Assembly: GCF_046630445.1 (NCBI RefSeq)
Contig: NC_092333.1
Location: 187,901,001 to 187,965,000 of the forward strand
Direction: 5' to 3'
DNA: 64,000 nucleotides
Origin: Rutidosis leptorrhynchoides
Lineage: Eukaryota > Streptophyta > Magnoliopsida > Asterales > Asteraceae
Position numbers and translations under genes: made by a program. Shown piece after piece: positions 1-10,953 of the stretch. The notes below the pieces were generated by a model that saw nothing but the letters and a program-made list of their open reading frames with translations, made no database searches and was not told the origin of the DNA. Within the stretch, counting starts at the first letter, position 1. Each line of letters starts with the position of its first letter.

Positions 1-409
1 ATTTGTATTTATAAATATCCCGCCCATCGTATCCGATTAAGCGTATGTGGTTATATATAGATACGTCAAATTGTAACCTTTATATTAAATTGACGAGGTA
101 TCGTTAATTTAATATAAAGCTCATTAATAGCCCATAGTCTAATTTTCACAAGTGTCGTTCTTTTATCCAAACCCCAATTATGGTCCAAAGACCAATTACC
201 CCATCTTAATATTTAGCCTAACATCACGATTACTTCGACTCAAATAAGCATAATAATAACTTAGTTACAAGACATTAATTTAAAAAGAAAAAAGATAGCT
301 TACATTGATTATTTATCGCGTAGCTTTACACAGACAGAACTTCGACTTTAAAACCCGTAAAATAACCTTTTCATAACCCAAACTAATCTAATATAAAACT
401 ACACTATAC

Positions 410-535
<126 letters not shown>

Positions 536-614
536 CAGAGGGAGTATATATTTATTTGTGTCTCTTTTCTGGCCAAAACTCGTTGCCTTTTATAGTTGTG
601 GCCAGGATTCTGAA

Positions 615-665
615 GCCATCCGATCGCATGGATTTTTGCCTTCCAGGCCATGCGATCGCATGGCC
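615..665. repeat. Paired palindromes CCATGCGATCGCATGG
   Basis: GGCCATGCGATCGCATGGCC at 646-665 is a perfect 20-base palindrome. A second copy at 615-632 has one central-arm mismatch. The same pair occurs in LTR G at 63551-63601. Confidence 0.9.
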
Positions 666-1173
666 AGCTGGATCCAGCCACATTGTTTTGTTTTCTACTT
701 TGTCAACGTATTATTTAAATATATATAATATATAAATAATTTATATAATTATTTAAATATTATATTATATTCTTGTGCATAGTAGACTTGTAATTTTTGG
801 TCCGTTGAGTCGGGCGTTGATAGTTGGCTCAGGTCCCGGTTCTGGATTTTCGAACGTCCTTTCGTACGATTTAATATCTTGTACTTTGCGTTTTGCAATT
901 TGTAATTTGCACAAAAAAATTATTTTCCTTAACTCCCAAAATCCGCGCAAGTCTTTAACTCACTTTTAGTGGCACTTTTGAGTGCACTATGGCTTTAGTA
1001 GCACTTTACAGGCTTTAGTGACACTTTTTTTTTCAATTCTTTAATCTTCGTGCTTTGTCTTCACATTTATTTATTTAAACGATTACAACTTAAAAATAAA
1101 ATAATTACTACTAAAAACTTTACATATTGGGATGATATTGCGACTAAATATATGTTCATTTAGAGCACTATCA

Positions 1174-3254
1174 GAGGTGAATCAAAATCCCAGACGATCG
1201 TGATTCATGCCCGGACATTTTTAGTTTCAAGTTGTGAGCTAGAAGGCTCTAAGAGCACTGCTCCTGGGCCAGGAGCGCTGCTTTTGGTCCTGATTGGGTG
1301 CTGTTTGAAATTTTAAAGAGTTAAATGAGGGGTATTTGTGTCATTTCACTTGAGGATGGATTTGTAGCCATAACATCAGATTTGAAACTATTTTTGGATC
1401 ATTTTCACATCCACACAACTCTCTCATCTCATCTTAAAGAGAGAAAGAGATTTCTAGGGAGAGATTTAGAGATTTGAAGAAGAAGAAGAGTGAATCAGGT
1501 CAAGTCGCAAGAGTTAAAAGTGTTCACCTCATTCACAGCTACGTTGTGGTAGTGTTGGTAAGTTCTAACTCCGAATTTTATTGTTTGATTTGATATTCAA
1601 AGTTAGGATTTGAACTTGAATTGTTGAGAAACCCATTTAAACTCATGGATTAAGTTTAGTGATGCTAGTAAGCGGGTTTTAAATTGTTGTTGGTGGATTT
1701 TGAGTTGGTTGATGTTTTGGTCAAGTTTAAGACTTGCAAAATGGGTATAATCACTAGTGTTAGTGATATGGAGGTATTGAAACCCATTTTGGGTGTATTT
1801 TGGTTGACTAGTTTTGAAATGGGTCAAAATTAGGTTTATGTATCAAATTCGCTAAGATAAGTGTTTAACACTTATGATTTGGTTTAATTGGTGTATTAGG
1901 ACCATTCTCACTTGTGTTGGTGATTATTGGTTAGTTTGGGCATGGTTTGTGCTTGGAAGTTCAATTGGGTCAAAATGGCACTAAGTGTCATATTGGGTTG
2001 GTTTGTAAATCAACCCTAATTGTGTTGTTGTTATGTGATTAATGGAATAGGTACTTTCCATTGACGAGTTGCTGATTATTCGGTTGCATTCATTAAGGAG
2101 TTAAGGTGAATGGAATAATTATGCATGTATGTATATAGTGTATTTATTTGTATGCTATGACATGATCCACAGCGCCAGAAGTGCCATAGTATGTGTGGTG
2201 TGCCATGATGTGAACCACGGAGCCAGAAGCATAATGGTAGGTGTGTTGTAGTGCGAGCCACGGATCCAGTAGCACTATAGTACGAGTTGTTAAGGCATTA
2301 ACCATGGAGCCGGTAAAGCCTTAGCGTGAGTATGACTCAAGTCGTGATGCGAACTACGGAGCCGGTGGCATCATGACAATTGCGTATGGTGCGAACCACG
2401 GAGCCGATAGCACCATAGTGCGTGTATGGTTAACCATATGGTTTGTGTACGTGGTGTAGTGTAGCATATTATATTGTATCGAGTATATGATATTGGTTAT
2501 GCTAGTTGTGGTATTGGAGGTTATTAGCTTTATACTTGGAGATAGTATGCTAATTAAATTGCTAGCAAGTATGCAGTATGTGTGTAAGTGTTTGCAAGTA
2601 GGTATATTATATATGTATGTATATAATTATTGCATTCACTAAGCTTTATGCTTACCCCTCTTGTTGTTTATCATTTTAGTTTCAGGTGCAGAGAAGGGAA
2701 AGGGTAAGCTAGGGGACTAGAGGGTTTCCCTATTGTTGTTTGTGGTTGATAGCTTTTGGATTTTGACTTAGGTTTAGGTAGTTTAATCCCAAACACCATT
2801 CTCGTCGTTTGTTTGGAAACTAAACTCATTTGGGTTGAAATCGCTACTTTAATGTATTTAACGGGTCATTGAAGTCCCAAGGGTCGTTATGCCCGCTTTG
2901 TTGTCTAAATACTTTTATTTTATGAGTTAAATGTATTTTGAGTCATATTGGACTTGTGCTTGGGATTTTGGGGTGTGAACTTGTGTTGGAGTATTTGGGT
3001 TGGGATGACACTTAGTCAAATTTCGAAACTGCACTTTCCAAGTATAGGAGCGCCACTTTTGTAGTAAAAGTGCCGCTCCTGGTCAGTCTTTTGTGGAATT
3101 TTTCAACAGGCGGTAGAAGAGCCACTCCTGGAGTCAAAAGCGCTGCTTCTGGGCCTTCAAAAGTGCCGTACCTGGTTTTGGTGCGCCGTTCCTGAACTTT
3201 TATAAAAAATTTTTTTTTGACAGGTTTAAATTCAAACGTTGTTAAGTCGTTTCA
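1174..3254 (+). mobile_element. 3' end and LTR of an A-like chromovirus (element I)
   Basis: 1201-3254 resembles the LTR of element A in order and local motifs: a transcription-start-like block with 'ctctagagag' type sequence, a 'gtggtaagt' block, the GAACCACGGAGCCGGTA hairpin array, the palindrome TATGGTTAACCATA and an end GTCGTTTCA matching A's GTCGTTACA. It is clearly diverged from A, so it is another family or subfamily. The 27 bases before it (GTGAATCAAA...) resemble the end of A's internal region (CTGAATCAAG...), so this is probably a 3' LTR whose internal part lies left of the window, interrupted by H. At 3255 the sequence switches to B-LTR sequence, so I was inserted into B. The matching TSD is not visible. 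Confidence 0.55.
2155..2438 (+). repeat. Array of six hairpins with constant loop (LTR I)
   Basis: Six units share a loop close to GAACCACGGAGCCGGTA but have different self-complementary arms. The arms are 2155-2162/2182-2189; 2202-2211/2229-2238 (poor); TAGTGC 2249-2254/GCACTA 2272-2277; TAAGGC 2291-2296/GCCTTA 2318-2323; GTCGTGATGC 2341-2350/GCATCATGAC 2368-2377 (one G-T pair); and TATGGTGC 2385-2392/GCACCATA 2410-2417. The array ends in a perfect 14-base palindrome, TATGGTTAACCATA, at 2425-2438. Confidence 0.85.
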
Positions 3255-3556
3255 CACAAACAACTACAAATTATAACAATTTTGACATCAATAACCCATT
3301 TTTTATAAAAACCTAACCAAAACACCCATTTTGACACTGATTTGATCATGTAATTAAACAAACTTTACCTTGTTAGAATCACAACAACACAAGGAATGAT
3401 TTGACACTAAAATCAAGCTTCAATTCGAGATCAAAAGACTTAGGGTTTGAGATGGTGAGGGTGAAGTTTGGTACGGAGTGTTTAGGGGAAATTTCTAGAG
3501 AGATGGGGAAAATGAGGGAAGAAGGCAGCCCTATACACTTAATTGGAGTTAAAATC
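3255..3556 (-). mobile_element. Left LTR of element B, first fragment
   Basis: This fragment matches 27805-28095 in B's right LTR (AACAACTACAAATT..., then GGCAGCCCTATACACTTAATT). The LTR is split by element A, and the rest continues at 21254. Its outer part is missing because element I adjoins it at 3255. The frames in this stretch with matching copies near 27950-28150 are LTR sequence, not genes. Confidence 0.85.
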
Positions 3557-4523
3557 TGTAAGACTCGAAACCGTTTCGTACAATTAAATATAAATGCTGG
3601 CGGCCTTGTTTTTCTGTTTTGGGCCGCGGTGCGGCTGGTGTCTGATGGGCCAGCTTTCTTTTTGGAGATATTTAAAAAGGGGCTTTTTGTTAATTTCACT
3701 TGGGGGATGAATTTAAAGCCCCAAGATCAGATCTAGACCATCATTTACTCCATTTTCAACCACCTCTTCCTTTCCACATAAATTCTAGAGAGAGAGAAGG
3801 TTCTAGAGTGGGAAAAGCTCAATCAAGGAAGGAGGAAGCTTGTTTTGGGTTAAAGTGCAAGTGTTAAAGTTGTTCATCTAGTCTATAGCTACATCTTGAT
3901 TGTGGTGGTAAGTCCTAATCTTGATTTCCTTATTTTAATTGATTAAGGGTTAGGGTTTTGGGTTATTGATCAACATAAAACCCATTGTCGGTGATTTTGG
4001 GGGTTTTTGGGTAACATTGAGTCATGAGGACTCAAAAATGACTAACCTAGGGTTTCAAAGCGATTATTGGTGTTTATGATTCTTAATTGGTTAGTTAATC
4101 ACTAGCACACTTTGATAATTAGTATGTGGGTGTTATTTGGGTATGTTGATAACCCAAATGGGTGTGTTAACCTTGAAATGGGTCAAATGAGTCTTTGATG
4201 ACTTAACTTGTTTAATGAGGGTGAAAATGTGATAACCTGTGTTAAAAGTGTAATTAAGACCATATTTGGCCAGTGTTAGGGTTTTGACGAAGTTGACCCA
4301 ATATTAAGGTTAAGTGTGCAAATGGGTCGAAATTGCACCATGGGTCAAAATGACCCTAGGATGGTAAGTGAGTTGGTTGACCAACTTGAGTTTGTGATTG
4401 GTTATATGCATAATGTAATAGGTACGTTACATTGAAGGTTGCAAGCTCGGCTATCTTTCATAAAAGACTTTAAGGTTAGTGGAGTAATTATACATATATG
4501 TATATAGCGTATTTATTTGTGAA

Positions 4524-4745
4524 TGTTATGGTATGAACCAACGAGCCAGTAGTGCCATAACATGTACGTGACGAGTGTCGTGATGTGAACCACGATCCGG
4601 TAGCATCAAAGTGTGAACCACGAGCCGGTAGCACTATAAAATGAAGTGTGAACCACGAGCCGGTAGCACTATAAAGGAGTATGACTCAAATGCGTATGGT
4701 GTGAACCACGAGCCGGTAGCACCATAGCGTCTATGGTTAACCATA
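4524..4745 (+). repeat. Array of five hairpins with constant loop (A, 5' LTR)
   Basis: The loop GAACCACGAGCCGGTA is nearly constant. The arms are TGTTATGG 4524-4531/CCATAACA 4555-4562; TGATGT 4581-4586/GCATCA 4603-4608; AGTGT 4610-4614/GCACT 4631-4635; AGTGT 4645-4649/GCACT 4666-4670; and TATGGTGT 4695-4702/GCACCATA 4719-4726. The palindrome TATGGTTAACCATA follows at 4732-4745, as in LTR I. Confidence 0.88.
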
Positions 4746-5310
4746 TTGTGTTTGTGATTGTTTAGCATATTTTATATATTGCGTTGAGTATATGCTAATG
4801 CGGTTTTGTGTTAATGTACAACTTGTTAGTATTACGGGTATGATGACATGCTATTTGAGTTACAAGTTCGTATGAGGTATTTGGTGGGTGTGATTGCAAA
4901 TAGATGGGTTATATATGTGTATGTGTAATTATTGCATTCACTAAGCATTTTTCTTACCCTCTCGTTGTTTACCTTTTTAGGCTCCGGCGTGGATAAGGGT
5001 AAAGGTATTCGGTTGGAATAGTGAGTCTCGAGGGATTTAGCTTTTGGAAGTTCGACCAAGATATGGGTAGTTTAAACCCTAAACACCATGCTCTAAGTGT
5101 CGTTTGGAAGTTAAACTTTTTGTGGTCGAAACTTATATTTTGAATTGTAATGAGCGAATGATGCTCGGTGGTCAAATATTTGAACGGGAGTCTTAAAACA
5201 TGTAAACTTTGCTTATTGATGTGGCGTGAAGTCTTTTGAAATGTTGGTTCTCGCAACTGCAGAATTTGGCATTTGTGAAATTTTATTAAGTAAGAATCAG
5301 CATCAGAGTG

Positions 5311-5445
5311 TTAGCCGCGCCGCGGCCCTTATGGGCGCGCCGCGGGCTAAGACTTGTTTTGGATGTCGAGGGTTTTAATGATCCTGACCAAGTGGAATTT
5401 AGTTAAGCCGCGCCGCGGCTGGGCTTACCGCGCCGCGGGTTAAGC
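5311..5445. repeat. Two GC-rich quasi-palindromes near the LTR end
   Basis: Two blocks built on GCCGCGCCGCGGC (5311-5350 and 5401-5445) stand out in AT-rich surroundings. Each reads as an inverted pair flanked by TTAGCC/GGCTAA or TTAAGCC/GGTTAA type arms. The copies in the 3' LTR (20935-21065) have lost several CpG sites. Confidence 0.75.
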
Positions 5446-5464
5446 CTGTCAGGCCAGCCTGATT

Positions 5465-5469
<5 letters not shown>

Positions 5470-5525
<56 letters not shown>
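5470..5525. repeat. (TA)n microsatellite in 5' LTR of A
   Basis: About 55 bases of TA. The same tract in the 3' LTR is about 130 bases. Confidence 0.95.
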
Positions 5526-5526
<1 letters not shown>

Positions 5527-5557
5527 CGTGTCAATTTTTGGGTTGGGTCGTTATAAG

Positions 5558-5570
5558 TGGTATCAGAGCA
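5558..5570 (+). other. Primer-binding site of element A
   Basis: TGGTATCAGAGCA lies two bases after the 5' LTR. It is complementary to the 3' end of plant initiator tRNA-Met, the usual minus-strand primer of these elements. Confidence 0.93.
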
Positions 5571-5939
5571 TGGTCTAAGGGATTTAGGCGACTTGAGATA
5601 GGTGACTAGACTTAGACTTTATTGTGTATGCGCTTTATGCGGGACTTGTAGGAGACGGGTCGGACAGGGATTGGTTAGTGCCTAGGTTTAGGTAAACTAA
5701 CTATGCGCTAATTGTTTTGTGTTGTGTTTTGCAATCATCAACTGAGATAGACGTTGTACTAGCGAGTTAATGCGACGTGCTCGCGTAACAATGATTAGCT
5801 ACCATTGTTACGGGTTCAAGTCGTGTCAAGCAAGCAATGTACGACGATTGTTGAGCAAGATAGAGCGGTGTGGTATATTTATGACTTGTCCTTCGTTTCG
5901 TTGTTTAACCTATTCCGTTTTGTAGAATGAAGATGAGAA

Positions 5940-8900
5940 ATGGTCATGATACCGAAAAATGGAGGCCCGAGCGCGGACTCCGAATTCACGGCCAAAGTTG
6001 AGGCCATCACTAAAAAGCAAAGAGCGGAATTTCTTGAGGATGTCCGAAAGGTTTTCCAAGAATCGGTTGATGGGTAAGTAACCGAGTTAATAAACGAACG
6101 AATGAATGCCGCGATTGAAGAGGCATTAGAAGCTAGAAATATTTATCCTCGTGGTGAAGGGGGTGATGGTAACGGTGGACATGGAAGGCGAGATTTCCAT
6201 TACAAAAATTTCAAGGATGCTCAACCTCCTATGTTTAATGGAGTAAGGGATCCGTTGAAAAGCACATGTTAGATCTCTGACATCGAGGGGGCTTTCCGTA
6301 CCGCGGAGTGTCCTCCCAAGAAGAAGACGAGATATGGTTCTAGTATGTTGCGTGAAGAGGCCAAGTTGTGGTGGGACGATAAAATCCAATTATATGGGGA
6401 TGAGCAATGCATGAGCTTGACGTGGAAAGATTTTAAAAAGGAATTTTTCAAAGAATACCGAACTCCTTCCGACCTTGATAGAATCCGGGACGAGTTGCAC
6501 AATTTGCGACAAGGTTCAATGGACTTGGTTACTCTCAAGTCTACCTTCTTGGCAAAGACTCATTTTTTTCCGGAGTATGTTGGTGATGATCACAAGTTGA
6601 TGCAAGATTTCTACTGTACCTTGAGCGATGAGTTGAAGGGTAAGATTAGTCGGGGAATGGCTAAGTCTTTTGACGAATTATTTGAATTGGCTCGGGGTTT
6701 CGAGCTGGAGGTTCCAAAAAGAAGCGACTTCTCTTTCTCAAAGAGAAAATTTGAAGGTTCGAGTCATTCGATTTTTTCGAGCAAGAAAAACAAAAAGGGT
6801 TCCGAGAGCGTTACTAGTGTGAAGAAAGGTGGTTCATTAAGTTACGGACCCACGTGTTTTAATTGTAATCAAAAAGGGCACATGGCCCGTGATTGTACCA
6901 AGGCGTCGAACAAACTTACTTGTTACAATTGTCAAAAAGAAGGACACCAGAGGTCGGAGTGTCCTGATTTGAACACTAATCATGTTAAAAGGCTAGATAA
7001 GGTGGCAGGTACGGCTAGAGGACGAAATTATTTGATGACGAATGATGAGGCTAAGCAATCCAACGAAGTTGTCTCAGGTACTTTCATGGTTAACTCTAAT
7101 CAGGCAAGGATCCTATTTAATAACGGTGCTAATTTATCGTTTGTGTCACCTCAATTTGTTTCTAAGTTTAACAAACCGCTAGCTAAGTTAAGTCATCCGG
7201 TAGAAGTCGAAATAGCGGATGCTAAGACGGTGCGAGGGGTTGATGTTTGTAAAGATTGTGATGTTGTGTTTGGTGCCGAAACGTTTAAAATCGACCTTAT
7301 CCCGATGACCTTGGGTGAATTTGATATTGTTGTGGGTATGGATTGGCTCGATTGTTATATAGCCGATATTTCATGCCGTGAAAAGTCTATTCATGTAAAG
7401 ACCCCTAGTGGGGGATAGTTAATTATTCATGGCGAGAGACGGAGAAGAGTTGTGCCACTATGCACTTATGTTCGGGCACGTCGTTTTCTTGTTAGTGGTG
7501 GCATAGATTTTCTTGCTCATGTAGTAGATACTCGTGAAGAACCACCATCCATTCGTGAAATTTCGATGGTTAGTGAATTCGAAGACGTTTTTCTGGATGA
7601 ATTACCGGGTGTTCTGGCGGAAAGACAAGTCGAATTTCGCATTGAGTTGGTTCCGGGTGCTACTCCCATTGCTAAAACTCTTTATCGTTTAGCACCAACA
7701 GAAATGCAAGAGTTGTTAAATCAAAACCAAGAGTTGCTTGAAAAGAGTTTTATTCGACCGAGTGCTTCGCCATGGGGTGCTCCGGTTTTATTCGTGAAAA
7801 AAAAAAGATGGTAGTATGCGGATGTGCATCGATTATCGGGAGTTGAACAAAGTGAAGATCAAAAATCGTTATCCATTGCCTCGGATTGACGATTTATTTG
7901 ACCAACTCCAAGGTGCAACGTATTTTTATAAGATTGACTTTCGATCCGGCTATCATCAAATGTGGGTCCGTGTGGAAGATATTGAGAAAACGGCCTTTCG
8001 AACGCGTTATGGGGATTTTGAGTTTGTAGTTATGCCTTTTGGTCTTACGAATGCACCGACGGCATTCATGGATCTTATGAAGCGAGTGTGCCAACCTATG
8101 TTGGACAAGTCGGTGATTGTGTTCATTGACTACATACTTGACTATTCGAAGAGTATGAAGGAACATGAACATCATTTGCGTGGTGCATTGAAGACGTTGC
8201 GGAAGGAGAAATTGTATGCAAAATTCTCCAAATGTGAATTTTGGCTAAGGGAAGTTCAATTCCTTGGCCATATTGTGAACAAAGATGGTATTCAAGTAGA
8301 TCCGGGAAAGATTGAGATGGTGAAAAGTTGGGGACGACCGACTACGCCTAGGGAAATCCGAAGTTTTCTCGGATTGGCCGGTTATTATCGTCGGTTTATC
8401 CAAGAATTTTCTAAGATCGCTTCTCCATTGACGAAGTTAATGAGAAAGAACGCGAGATTTAATTGGGAAAACGAGCAAGAAATTGCTTTCCAATTGTTAA
8501 AAGAGAAGTTGTGTCAAGCTCCGGTGTTAGTGTTGCCGGAAGGTGTAGAAGACATGACGGTTTATTGTGATGCTTTTTTAAATGAGATCGGGTGTGTTCT
8601 AATGCAAAGAGGTAAAGTCATCGCTTATGCCTTTCGACAATTAAAGGAACACAAAACGAGATACCCGACTCACGATCTTGAATTGGCGGCGATGGTTCAT
8701 GCGTTGAAAATTTGGCACCATTACTTGTACGGTGTCAAGTGTACGATTTATTCGGATCACAAGAGTTTAATACATCTTTTTGATCAACGTGATTTGAATT
8801 ATCGTCAACGTAGATGGATGGATGTGGTAAAGGATTATGATTGTTAGATACTTTATCATCCGGGTAAGGCGAATGTGGTCGCGGATGCGTTAAGTCGAAA

Positions 8901-9095
8901 GAGTCAACATCCGGCAATACGAGTAGGATCGTTACGCATGATTATTACTAACGATTTTCTTGTGAAGCTTGGTGAGATACAAATTGAAGCTTTTGTTAAC
9001 AATAAACATGAGGAACGAATCGTGGGGAAAACGAAGTCTATTACCTTAGGCCCGCACGGTTTGTTGTCCTTTCAAGGAAGAGTGTGGGTGCCTAA
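5940..9095 (+). pseudogene. gag-pol of element A, first part (gag, PR, RT, RNase H)
   Basis: Broken polyprotein that would make nucleocapsid, protease, reverse transcriptase and RNase H. One frame runs from ATG 5940 with stops at 6075-6077 (TAA), 6270-6272 (TAG) and 7416-7418 (TAG). Two CCHC knuckles lie at 6855-6896 and 6921-6962. The protease active site reads NNGA where DSGA is usual. At about 7796-7805 a run of ten A shifts the frame by one, after which RT (7816 onward) and RNase H continue, with a further TAG at 8845-8847. The RT catalytic box reads FIDY (8122-8133), so the second catalytic Asp is lost. RNase H residues in CDA, DLEL and SDHKSL remain. The gene is cut at 9095 by element C and resumes at 17748. 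Confidence 0.93.
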
Positions 9096-10942
9096 TGTGA
9101 CACCGCTAATTTTTTTTTATAATAAATACGTGGCAGAAGCATAATATTAATTAAATATCATATCGACATTTGTACAAACCGATGTCACGTGTCATTAAAA
9201 CAATTTACATATTAACAGGAAGAGACGGAAATACATTCTGTTTTCAAAAGTACACGGTTCATATTCTAAAAGACCACATCAGAGTTAACCCTTTCAAACA
9301 TAACATCATCATGCCCGTCTTCTCCCAAAAGCACTATCTACAAAAGCTAACAACCTGCAGGGAGGAGATGGAGGGGAATTAGCACGAAGCTAAGTGAGTA
9401 CGACTAACTACAGGCCATAGCATACATAACTGTTATACTAATCATGTCACATAGTCTAACACACAAACATCACCCAAATGCCGTCTACAGAGACTCTGGC
9501 GGCTCGACAAACCATTAACCACCAGCTGATCGGACTGGGGCTTACCAGAAGTTCCTCCACCATCGTATGTATATACATAATCCACACGCGACGGACACGT
9601 CATTCACATATATATACACCACGGCTGTCTAGGCTACCATAGAGGAACCCAACCAGCAGGTTGATCTCTCCTACCGAGGCTACCACACAATAGGGACGCA
9701 CTGGGCTCCAGCAGACAAGCATCAACTAACATGCAGTCATCACAAGTACTAACTAACCGCAACAATAAGTATATCTAACAAGCATGGCAATCATAATATA
9801 ACATGCTTCTATATACTATATTCTCCAGTTAGTCCCACTCACCAATTACCAGCAAACGAGAAGGTATTCAGCTATCTAATCACTGAACCTTCTCTTTCTC
9901 CTTTTCTCCTGAGAAAAACATATACACAAGTTAGTTTCTATCCGATAGCACAAAACAGCACAATACTGAAATTTTTGTCAGAAAAAGTATCCGCTAAAAA
10001 TTTTTTTGCTTAACACTTATGCACTTTCAAAATTTACATCAAAATCATCAAAATAAAAACGGGCAGCATAACGGCTAAAAAGCAACCCTTGGTAAAATAT
10101 TTCACTGCCCAAGACACTCGGTCTGACAGTCGGACGACTGTCTACACTCACTCGGCCGAGTGTCTAGTCACTCGGTCGATGGTCTCTCGCAGACACACTT
10201 GGCCGTGGGTCATACACACTCGGTCGATGGTCGAGTCAGTCGGTCGAGTGTCAGGAGACACTCGGCCGACCGTGTTCATCTGCAGAAGCTGAAGACAAAG
10301 TGACGGGTTTCACCCAAAATCGACCAATTCTTGCTCTAGAGCTCGTTTATGACCTCAAAACTGACCAAATCGAAGACACTATACATTAAGAAACATAAAC
10401 CCACAAGATTTGGACTCAAACAACATCAAATTTAACCACTTTGACCCAAATTACTCACTTTGTAAAAATTAACACAAAAACTCAATTTTCTCAAAGATTA
10501 AAGCATGAAAACTTGTGATTCTTACCTTGATAGAATCAGTAAATCACAAGGAACACGAAAATGTAAATGATTTGAGCTCTAAAACAAGAATCAAGGATTA
10601 GAGTTTGGTAGGTGAGGGAGATGAAGAACGGGTGTGTTTGGGAATTTTCTGGAAGAATGCAGAAATGGGCTGCACTAGTCATGTTAAGTGGGTTAAAATC
10701 CCACACTGTGTATCACACTGGTATTTATCAGTTATCTGATATCTTTCGTACATCATTTGGCAGCCCAAACGAAGTCCAAATTAAATAAACAAACCTGTTC
10801 TGTGACCCTTGTCACAAACTGGTCCTAACCACATCATTAATTAATCTTAAACATTAGATAAAAATAGAAGCATATAATAACACTACACTAACTTAAGGGC
10901 AATAAAGTAATCTTACAGCTAGGCCCGATTGAGGATGTTACA
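9096..10942 (-). repeat. Left (3') LTR of element C
   Basis: 1,847 bases, nearly identical to 15874-17747. It lacks the 18-base tandem duplication present near 16800-16840 in the other LTR. No genuine coding frame is present; the short open frames recur in both LTRs only because the LTRs are copies. Confidence 0.95.
10108..10280. repeat. Palindromic CTCGGYCGAG cluster in C LTR
   Basis: About eight ACTCGG(T/C)CGA-type boxes occur in 170 bases, including the perfect palindrome CACTCGGCCGAGTG at 10149-10162. The other LTR has the same cluster at 16912-17085. B's LTR has a matching region at 27483-27670 built on different arms. Confidence 0.8.
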
Positions 10943-10953
10943 AATCTACCCCC

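Larger units (their letters stand above)
3557..5555 (+). repeat. 5' LTR of element A
   Basis: Starts TGTAAGACTCGAAACC and ends GGGTCGTTATA. It pairs with 19079-21253 over its full length, with scattered substitutions and length changes in the TA tract and hairpin array. The final CA has become TA here. A purine-rich/'ctctagagagag' block near 3780 and a GT-rich block near 3900 recur in LTR I. Confidence 0.93.

Noticed and set aside
2155..2438. Regularly spaced repeats resembling a CRISPR array
   Set aside because: Plant LTR context, palindromic units, no unique spacers of constant length, no cas genes; better explained as a hairpin array inside an LTR.
3401..3736. 111-residue frame shared in part with 27954-28148
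   Set aside because: It spans the junction of B's LTR and A's LTR, so the shared part is LTR homology and the rest a chance extension.
5558..5570. TGGTATCAGAGC motifs as tRNA gene fragments
   Set aside because: They sit directly inside LTR ends and are primer-binding sites; there is no cloverleaf around them.
7793..7806. Programmed ribosomal frameshift between PR and RT in A
   Set aside because: Relatives in the same window (C, D) keep PR and RT in one frame, so an indel in a homopolymer is simpler.
9170..9382. 70-residue frame starting MYKPMSRVIK, present twice (also 15948-16160)
   Set aside because: It is conserved only because both copies are LTRs of the same element; no codon-level constraint or domain is visible.
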